DNA of 64,000 bases. It comes from a bacterium HR11. Lineage in GTDB: Bacteria > Acidobacteriota > HRBIN11. Shown here in pieces: positions 8,502-14,415 of the stretch. The position numbers and the translations under genes are program-made. The stretch is taken from the NCBI GenBank assembly GCA_002898535.1, contig BEHN01000006.1, forward strand, positions 1-64,000. Direction: 5' to 3'. Numbering within the stretch: the stretch's first letter is position 1; the number at the start of each line of letters is the position of its first letter. The notes beneath the pieces were generated by a model. The model ran no database searches. It was not told the DNA's origin and saw only the letters and a list, made by a program, of their open reading frames with translations.

Positions 8502-10151
8502 CTAAGCCCCGGCGCCGACCGGCGCCGCCGCCCGCTCGACCTGCAGGGCGACGCCCCGGTCGCCGATGGTCGCATAGTCGAGACCCTGAAAGACCGGGAA
8601 TCGGCGGGCCATCTCCTGAAAGACGTCCTCGGCCCGAATGTAATTCCATCCCGGCAGACCCAACGCCCGGGCCACGTCCTGAAAGATGACCCAGTCGGGT
8701 CGGGCCTGCTTGTAAGGCCGGACGGCCGGCCAGAAACGCTGGATGCGATACTGGGCGTTCACGAAGGTCCCCTCCTTTTCGGCAAACGGCGCGGCAGGCA
8801 GGATCAAATGGGCGAGCGACGTGCTCTCCGTCCAGTTGACCGTCTGCAGGACGACCAGGGGCGTCTGCCGGACGACGGCCTGGAACAGCTCGGCGCCGTA
8901 GCACCGGACCGGATTTTGCCCGACGAGCCACAGAAGCCGGTACCGGCCCTGGGCGGCGTTCTCCAGGATGGCCCGGGCCGAGCCGTCGGTCCCGATGCCC
9001 AGGAGCCGGGCTCCGGCGGCGTTCGGGAATTTTTCGGCCCGGATCAGGAAGTCGTCGGCCTTCGGATTCCGGGTCGGCATCTCGTAATGGATGTCCCGGA
9101 CGCCGAGGGCCTCGGCGAAGAGCTTCCACCCGAGATAGAGCTCCTCCGTCGAGAGGTGGGGCGACAGCAGGACGGCGATCCCGGCGGGACCGACCTCCCG
9201 GAGCGTCGTCTCCACATGAGTCCGGATGAGCTCCAGGGCTTCCGACCACTCGATGGGCTGACGCCGGCCGTCCGTCTGCCGGTAGGGCCGGGGGATGCGG
9301 TCCCGGTCGATGTACTTGTAACCGTATCGGCCGTAGTCGCACATCCAGTAGCGATTCACGTCGGGATTGTAGCGGGGCTTCAGCCGGAAGACCCGCTGGC
9401 CCTGGGCGAGGTACGGCTTGTCCTCGTTCCAGTCGACGTAGATGTTGCAACCCGTGCTACAGCCGGGACAGATCGAGCGAGTCCGGTTCAGGAACCATAC
9501 GCGGGCCTTAAACCGGAAGTCCCGGTCCAGGAGGGCCCCGACGGGACAGACGTCCACGGTGCATCCCGAATAATCGTGGTCGAGTTGCTGGCCCGGGAAC
9601 ACGTCCAGGACCGTCCGGTTCCCCCGCTGGAAGAGGCCAAGTTGGGGCTTCTTGGCGACTTCCTCACAGACCCGGATACAGCGGGTGCACAGGATGCACC
9701 GCTCCTGGTCCAGGATCACGTAAGGCCCGATGGGCTTGGCCTTTTCCTTATGAAGTCGGGGGGCGAAGCGCCGCTTCCGGTAAAGCCCAAACTGCATGTA
9801 GTAGTCCTGGAGATAGCACTCGCCGGAGCGGTCGCACACGGGACAGTCGACGGGATGGTTCAAAAGCAGGAACTCCAGGACCGACCGGCGGGCCTCGACG
9901 ACGTCGTCCGTGTTCGTATAGACGACCATGCCGTCCTGGACGGGCGTCGCACAGGCCGGCACGAGCTTAGGGATCTTCTCGACCTTGACGAGACAAATCC
10001 GACAGTTGCCGACGATGCTCAAGCCCGGATGATAGCAGTACCGGGGAATCGGGATGCCGACCTGGTCCGTGACCTGAATGACCGTCAGGCCCTCGGTCGT
10101 CTCGATGACCCGGCCGTCGATAGTGATCGTGACCTTCTTGGGCGCGTCCAT
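8502..10151 (-). CDS. nuoG: NADH-quinone oxidoreductase subunit G-like (NuoG), short form
   Basis: The protein (549 residues from ATG 10151) has an N-terminal [2Fe-2S] ferredoxin domain with cysteines in RYCYHPG, GNCRICLVKV and VPACATPV. A His/Cys cluster site HPVDCPVCDRSGEC, a [4Fe-4S] site CILCTRCIRVC, and DVCPVGAL follow. A molybdopterin-oxidoreductase-like domain begins at CPGCSTGCNIYVDW. In complex I this subunit passes electrons from NuoEF along its Fe-S chain. It is shorter than enterobacterial NuoG, with a reduced C-terminal domain. No other nuo genes are in the window, so it is an orphan here. Alternatives are the diaphorase subunit of a hydrogenase or a formate dehydrogenase subunit. 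ATG 10175 would add eight residues. Confidence 0.85.
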   Translation of the reverse strand: MDAPKKVTITIDGRVIETTEGLTVIQVTDQVGIPIPRYCYHPGLSIVGNCRICLVKVEKIPKLVPACATPVQDGMVVYTNTDDVVEARRSVLEFLLLNHPVDCPVCDRSGECYLQDYYMQFGLYRKRRFAPRLHKEKAKPIGPYVILDQERCILCTRCIRVCEEVAKKPQLGLFQRGNRTVLDVFPGQQLDHDYSGCTVDVCPVGALLDRDFRFKARVWFLNRTRSICPGCSTGCNIYVDWNEDKPYLAQGQRVFRLKPRYNPDVNRYWMCDYGRYGYKYIDRDRIPRPYRQTDGRRQPIEWSEALELIRTHVETTLREVGPAGIAVLLSPHLSTEELYLGWKLFAEALGVRDIHYEMPTRNPKADDFLIRAEKFPNAAGARLLGIGTDGSARAILENAAQGRYRLLWLVGQNPVRCYGAELFQAVVRQTPLVVLQTVNWTESTSLAHLILPAAPFAEKEGTFVNAQYRIQRFWPAVRPYKQARPDWVIFQDVARALGLPGWNYIRAEDVFQEMARRFPVFQGLDYATIGDRGVALQVERAAAPVGAGA

Positions 10152-10165
10152 CTTCGGCCTCTCAG

Positions 10166-10247
10166 TGAACGGCAAATGGCGAACGGCGAACGGTCGGTGG
10201 TCTGGGGTTCATCGCCTGGATCTCGGGACCCCGCTCAGGCAAGCGGG
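10166..10247. repeat. GAACGGC heptamers and a CCCGCT/AGCGGG palindrome in the 10152-10444 gap
   Basis: Positions 10166-10200 are imperfect 7-bp repeats (GAACGGC/AAATGGC/GAACGGC/GAACGGT). The palindrome CCCGCT-caggca-AGCGGG follows at 10230-10247. The rest of the gap to 10444 contains no gene that I can see. A CATAAT box at 10402-10407 lies 38 bp before the sigma-factor gene without a convincing -35. Confidence 0.65.
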
Positions 10248-10444
10248 CCTGGCATGGAAAATGGCCTACCGGCCGAGCTCCCGGACGCCCGAATGCCCGA
10301 ACCGACGGATGGCTGAGGTCCGGGATCTGCGTTTAGTCTAAGCCCCGACCGGCCGATTCGCAATTTCCCAAGGGCCCTGGCGCGCGTCCGCCTTCCCGTG
10401 GCATAATACCCGCTACCTGATGCTTCTGTCCGGGAAGGCGCCCA

Positions 10445-11044
10445 ATGCCGATACCCCGCCACCCGCCCGACGTCGGGGTGCCGCCATCCCCCGAAGAGGC
10501 CCTGGAAGACCTGCAGGCCCACGAACCGGCGGCCGTCCAGCGATTCATCGAACTCTACCTTCCCCGCGTCTACCACCTGGCCTATCGGATGTGCCGCCAG
10601 CCGGACCTCGCCCGGGACGCCGCCCAGGAGGCCCTGACCATCGCCCTCCAGAAGATCCACCAGTTCCGAGGCGAAAGCCGTCTGATCACCTGGCTGTACC
10701 AGATCCTCTTCCACGAGTGCCTGCGGTCCCGTCGGGAATCGACCCGGTGGGCCACGATGGTGTCCCTGGACGAGCGACCCGACCTGGCCGCCCTCTCGAA
10801 GTTTCCCCTCTCGCCGGGGCCCGAGGAGCAGGCCCTCCAGGACGAGGAGCGACGCCTCTTCTGGACGGCCGTCGAACGGCTTCCCGAATCCCTGCGGTCC
10901 GTATACCTCTTGCGGGAAATCGAGGGTCTCTCGACTCAGGAGGTCGCCCGGGTCCTGGGCCTCTCGGAGTCCAACGTGAAGGTCCGCCTCCACCGGGCCC
11001 GCCGGCGGCTGAAGAATCTCTTAGCAAGGGCAGTAAGGCCATGA
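10445..11044 (+). CDS. RNA polymerase sigma factor, sigma-70/ECF family
   Basis: This 199-residue sigma factor has region 2 at about residues 28-95 (RFIELYLPRVYHLAYRMCR, DAAQEALTIALQKIHQFRG, ITWLYQILFHECL). Region 4 lies at about 135-195 (LPESLRSVYLLREIEGLSTQ, VARVLGLSESNVKVRLHRAR). That is the two-domain layout of ECF (RpoE-like) factors. It would direct polymerase to a dedicated promoter set. No anti-sigma gene is adjacent. Its 3' end is only 28 bp from the convergent HerA-like gene. The N-terminal 15 residues are proline-rich and not conserved in the family. Confidence 0.9.
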   Translation: MPIPRHPPDVGVPPSPEEALEDLQAHEPAAVQRFIELYLPRVYHLAYRMCRQPDLARDAAQEALTIALQKIHQFRGESRLITWLYQILFHECLRSRRESTRWATMVSLDERPDLAALSKFPLSPGPEEQALQDEERRLFWTAVERLPESLRSVYLLREIEGLSTQEVARVLGLSESNVKVRLHRARRRLKNLLARAVRP

Positions 11045-11071
11045 GGCAGTAAGGTGGCGCCGCCGCCCCCC

Positions 11072-12709
11072 TTACGCCGACTCCAGCGGGACCAGCCGGG
11101 GAAGCCCCTCCAGGTCCCGGGGACGGGCCCGACGGGGTTCGCCCGCCCCGTTCGAACGGTTGAAGGCCCACGCCTGCTCCCAGTCGGCCAGGACGCTGAT
11201 GACGGCGGCACTGGCGCCCCCCATCGTCGGACTCAGCCGGCCCGTCGAGATGAAGGGCCACTGGCCCTGAAACCCCGGCGGCGGCAGGGTCTCGTAGACG
11301 GCCAGGCCGTCCCCGCCCAGGATCGCCCGCAGGGCCTCCGGGTCGCTCCCCAGGCCGAGACCCGGGCCGATGAAGAAGTGGGCCAGGTTCCGGACGACCT
11401 CCTTGTCCGTGTCGGCGACCGACTGGGAAATCAGGAGGAACCCGACGCCGGCCTTCCGGAGCTCCCGGACGGCCCGCCGGACGACGTCGCCCAGGGGCCC
11501 CGGCTGGGTCTCCTGGGGGACGACCCAGTGGGCCTCGTCGATGACGACCAGGACGTTGGCCGGCTCCCCCCGGGCCCAGGCGGCCAGGGCCTGCGTCCGC
11601 AAGGCCGCCAGCAGATGCGCCGCCAGGAGGACGTCCTCGGGTCGGGCCGGGTCCAGCCGCAGGGTCCAGAACTCAGACCGGGCGAGCGAGGACAGGAACT
11701 CGCTCACGGCGATGCGGCCCGGCGTCTTCCGAAAGAGCCCAGCGACCTCCTCGAAAGCCTGCCGGATTCCCCTTAGCGTCACGAGGCCCGGCCGACAGAG
11801 GACGTCCTCGATCTCGGCCCGCCGGTCGGGGTCGGCGTAGATGTGCCGCAAGGCCCGCCGGAGGGTCGTCACAAAGGCCTCCCAGGACTCGAGCGACGAG
11901 AGACCCGCCCCCATCCCGGCCAGGGCCCGGACGGCCGCCTCCTCCTTTTCGGCCGTCTTGAACCCCAGGTCCCGCAAGACCCCCCGGAGGCGCAAGACGT
12001 CCAGGAGGAGCGCCGGGTCGTCGAACTGGAAGTCCCGCAGGGTCAGCGTACGCCGATGCCACCCCAGGGCGGCGCAGACCCGCTCGAAGGGATAGCCCCG
12101 GATGCGGTCGGCCGACCATTCGCCCTGGGGGTCCAACACGAGGACCCCCCGCAGGCCCCGGACCATCAGGGCAAACACGAGGGCCGCCGACAGGACCGTC
12201 TTGCCCGAGCCGGACCGGCCGAAGACCCCGACGTGAACGGCCTCGCCAAAGCCCCGGGCGTCAAAGGGTCGGGCCAGGACCGGCTCGGGCACGCCGTCGT
12301 ATTCTCCGAGGACCCACCAGCCGGCCCGGCCCATGCGGGCCAGGGTCGCCCGGTCGGCCCGGTAAAAGAGCGTCCCCGACGGCAGGGGCTGGGGAAGCCG
12401 CTCGGGATGACCCCCCCGGAGGCAGTAGCAGTAGCGGACCTCCAGGGTGAAGATGTCCCGGCCGAGGGGCAGGCCGGCCCCGTCCTCGGCGGCTCGGTGG
12501 GCCAGCTTCTCCTGGACGCCGTACGCAAACAGGTAGGGATTCTCGCCGACGGCCGACACGACCCGGGCGAGGACCTCGACGTCGGCCCATCGGGCGTACA
12601 GCATCGACCCCAGGGGCGGGAAGGTCGCCCCGGCGACGTGCTTGAGGACGGCCCCCGTGAAGGTCGAGCGCCCCCACAGGACGGCGACGGGCCTCGACGT
12701 GCCGCTCAT
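11072..12709 (-). CDS. HerA-like ATP-binding protein (DUF87-type)
   Basis: The protein (545 residues) is a HerA/FtsK-superfamily ATPase. Walker A is GVFGRSGSGKT at about residue 165, followed by VLVLDPQGEWS. Walker B is NVLVVIDEAHWVVP. A late segment, ELRKAGVGFLLISQS, fits the sensor/arginine-finger region. Such pumps translocate DNA or drive membrane-linked processes, and HerA itself works with NurA nuclease in end resection. No NurA-like gene is adjacent, so its role is open. ATG 12709 is chosen because GGGAGAAG lies just upstream and a good promoter sits at 12738-12765. The longer frame to 12760 would run through that promoter. Confidence 0.85.
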   Translation of the reverse strand: MSGTSRPVAVLWGRSTFTGAVLKHVAGATFPPLGSMLYARWADVEVLARVVSAVGENPYLFAYGVQEKLAHRAAEDGAGLPLGRDIFTLEVRYCYCLRGGHPERLPQPLPSGTLFYRADRATLARMGRAGWWVLGEYDGVPEPVLARPFDARGFGEAVHVGVFGRSGSGKTVLSAALVFALMVRGLRGVLVLDPQGEWSADRIRGYPFERVCAALGWHRRTLTLRDFQFDDPALLLDVLRLRGVLRDLGFKTAEKEEAAVRALAGMGAGLSSLESWEAFVTTLRRALRHIYADPDRRAEIEDVLCRPGLVTLRGIRQAFEEVAGLFRKTPGRIAVSEFLSSLARSEFWTLRLDPARPEDVLLAAHLLAALRTQALAAWARGEPANVLVVIDEAHWVVPQETQPGPLGDVVRRAVRELRKAGVGFLLISQSVADTDKEVVRNLAHFFIGPGLGLGSDPEALRAILGGDGLAVYETLPPPGFQGQWPFISTGRLSPTMGGASAAVISVLADWEQAWAFNRSNGAGEPRRARPRDLEGLPRLVPLESA

Positions 12710-12737
12710 GACCGTTCTTCTCCCAATTTGCGGCCTT

Positions 12738-12765
12738 ATTTTACTGAACTTTTCTACCATGTCAA
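12738..12765 (-). promoter_or_regulatory. Sigma-70-type promoter for the HerA-like gene
   Basis: On the minus strand TTGACA (12765-12760) and TAAAAT (12743-12738) are separated by 16 bp and lie about 30 bp before the ATG at 12709. This is a near-consensus housekeeping promoter in an otherwise GC-rich region. Confidence 0.65.
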
Positions 12766-12782
12766 GTTGTAGGGGGGAGCTC

Positions 12783-13049
12783 CTTTAAACCTACAATATC
12801 TTGAATCCAATCCCGGACCCGGAAGGCTGGATGGACTCGTCGGTCGACCATGCGGCCGCCGGCTTCCCCCGAAGGGTCGGAAAGGCTGAATCCCTACAGC
12901 CTGTTTCAAAACTCACGCCGAGGCGCAGAGGACGCAGAGGAGGCGGGTTTTTCTTCGATTTTTCTCTGCGTTCTCGGCGTCTCAGCGGTGGAATGGAGTT
13001 TTTGAAATACACTCTACGGGTTTTCACGGGCCCAACGGCTCTGTCACGC
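12783..13049. mobile_element. Degenerate inverted-repeat element (E2) split by a smaller insertion
   Basis: Positions 12864-12893 (CCCCCGAAGGGTCGGAAAGGCTGAATCC) match the inner B arm of the large element family, although they are quoted in the element's usual reading direction. The outer end CGGGTTTTCACGGGCCCAACGG-CTCTGTCA lies at 13017-13047. A 116-bp insertion interrupts the arm at 12898-13013. The left end is not recognisable. The gap 12766-13107 holds no gene. Confidence 0.6.
12894..13017. mobile_element. Small MITE-like insertion with CTAC target duplication
   Basis: CTAC occurs at 12894-12897 and again at 13014-13017, directly flanking a 116-bp sequence. Its ends are imperfect inverted repeats, TGTTTCAAAACTC against GAGTTTTTGAAATACA. 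Inside is a second palindrome, CGCCGAGGCGCAGAG against CTCTGCGTTCTCGGCG. Removing it restores a continuous B arm of the host element. It has no ORF. Confidence 0.7.
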
Positions 13050-13107
13050 CAGACTCCATCCTGGGCCAGTACGGCCTGACGGTCCTATGGTAGAAGGTTC
13101 CGCAGAG

Positions 13108-13611
13108 TCAGTCGTCCGGGGACGGGTCCAGGGCGGCGTACAGGCCGCCGACGACGGACCCGCCGAGGAGGACGAGGCCCAGGGCATAGACCAGGTTCCC
13201 CAAAGCCTGGTCCCAGTCCAGCAGGTGAAGCCGCCCGAGGAGGTAATTCCAGTCGTGACCCTCGCCCAGGAGGGGCAAGACTTGCGCCCGAGCGTCCTTG
13301 ACGTACACCGAGACGTTGAAGCAGTTCTGGGCGACCCAGAAGAGGGCGACGGCGGCCGAATAGACCTGTCGGTGCAGATAGAAGTAGACCGTGACGCTGA
13401 CCGGGACGAGGACCTGCATGAGCGTCCCGCCCAGGACCCCGATGAATTCACCGAAAGCCCCGAAAATTACATGGCCCGCCTCATGAAAGACGAGGTCGAC
13501 GCCGTCGAGGAACCCGAAGTCGGCGGGGTCCCGGGCACAGACGATGCCGTAAATGCCCACCAAGACGATCCCACCGACCCGCAAGACCCGCCGAGCCGTC
13601 CACCGGTCCAT
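13108..13611 (-). CDS. HEAGH-motif membrane protein (M50-like fold possible)
   Basis: This 167-residue protein has about four hydrophobic helices: VLRVGGIVLVGIYGIV, the segment after FHEAGH, LFWVAQNCFNVSVYV and LGNLVYALGLVLLGG. HEAGHVIF at about residue 43 is an HExxH zinc-protease motif placed in a membrane segment, as in M50 site-2-type families. A later conserved segment, YVKDARAQVLPLLGEGHDW, carries a second Asp/His-rich stretch. I recognise it as a conserved uncharacterised family, and proteolytic activity is not established. GAGGGGAGA just before ATG 13611 is a good ribosome-binding site. Confidence 0.65.
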   Translation of the reverse strand: MDRWTARRVLRVGGIVLVGIYGIVCARDPADFGFLDGVDLVFHEAGHVIFGAFGEFIGVLGGTLMQVLVPVSVTVYFYLHRQVYSAAVALFWVAQNCFNVSVYVKDARAQVLPLLGEGHDWNYLLGRLHLLDWDQALGNLVYALGLVLLGGSVVGGLYAALDPSPDD

Positions 13612-13666
13612 TCTCCCCTCTGCCCATAAGGATTTAGTCCTGCCGGTAGGCGTATGTCTGAGATTC

Positions 13667-14018
13667 TAACAGAGCCGTTCGGTTCGTGAGGATGGCGTCA
13701 GAACCATCTTGCTCATCCCCCGGAAAGCACGATTTTTCAAGCATTCGGCAGATGGGCCGTCGGCAGGTCGGCCGATGGGCCGGTCGAGAGACGGGCGTCT
13801 ATCCTCGGAACACCGGCCGTCATGCCGGTGGCTTCCGGAGAGAGCCCCCCGTCCTGCGGGCGTCCTCCCCATGCACCGCCCGTCCTGGCCGGGCCGATCC
13901 CATCTGAACACCGCCAGGGATGGCGGTGTCATCCTTAACAAGCTTGAAACATCGAGATGGCCGGGCCACCGTTTTCCCGGATGGGAACAGCGCTTCTCCC
14001 AACCGAACAGCTCTGCTA
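13667..14018. mobile_element. Inverted-repeat element E3 with hairpin-array core
   Basis: The left end is TAACAGAGCCGTTCGG at 13667, followed by an A-type arm that ends TTTTTCAAGCATTCGG. The right end is CAACCGAACAGCTCTGCTA, ending at 14018, preceded by a diverged arm beginning AAGCTTGAAACATC. The core has GGCAGAT/GGGCCGT repeats and a four-unit hairpin array. At about 352 bp it is the longest copy. It fills the gap between the HEAGH gene and the kinase gene and has no ORF of its own. Confidence 0.8.
13800..13937. repeat. Four-unit hairpin array inside E3
   Basis: Each unit is about 32-35 bp. Clear stems are CACCGGC/GCCGGTG and CACCGCC/GGCGGTG, with two weaker units between. The units share the spacers ATCCTC and CCATC(T/A)GAACACC with the larger array at 5608-5876. 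Both arrays follow the same GACTGGCGTCTATCCTC-like lead-in (here GACGGGCGTCTATCCTC). Confidence 0.75.
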
Positions 14019-14137
14019 AGGCAGGGAAGCCTAATATCCAAGACTCTCAGGGTCAAGATCCGATAAAAAGACGGTATCACTATTTGCAGAACCAGTCTCA
14101 TCCATCCGACGGGACCGGGATCGGACCCTCGATATCC

Positions 14138-14392
14138 GACCCCAGACCATGGACCCCGGACCATAGACCATGGACCCCCTGGGCCCAAGCCGTCCACCCG
14201 CCCTGACGGCTTGGCAGGGTCGGGACGGGTCGGTATGATTTTGGGGGTCGGGTGTGAGGGATTCGGAAGTTTCGGGTTGCGAATTCCGAATGGAAGGTGG
14301 GATCTGCGATATAGGCCGGAGTGCCGAAGTATGCCCCGATCGCTCGATTTTCGATTCGCAATCCGCAATTCACGATTCGCAATATTTCTGCA
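14138..14392. repeat. Heptamer repeats upstream of the kinase gene
   Basis: Positions 14140-14186 are GACCATG/GACCCCG/GACCATA heptamers. Positions 14350-14390 are ATTCGCA/ATCCGCA/ATTCACG heptamers. Both run at 7-bp period with substitutions. No gene is seen in the gap 14019-14415. An in-frame extension of the kinase through the second run (from GTG 14254) looks spurious. Confidence 0.7.
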
Positions 14393-14415
14393 CCCGACAC
14401 GGCATCGGCAGGGTC

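Noticed and set aside
14254-14415. 54-residue N-terminal extension of the kinase
   Set aside because: The extension is encoded by ATTCGCA heptamers and lacks a family match. ATG 14416 begins directly at the repeat-domain helix.
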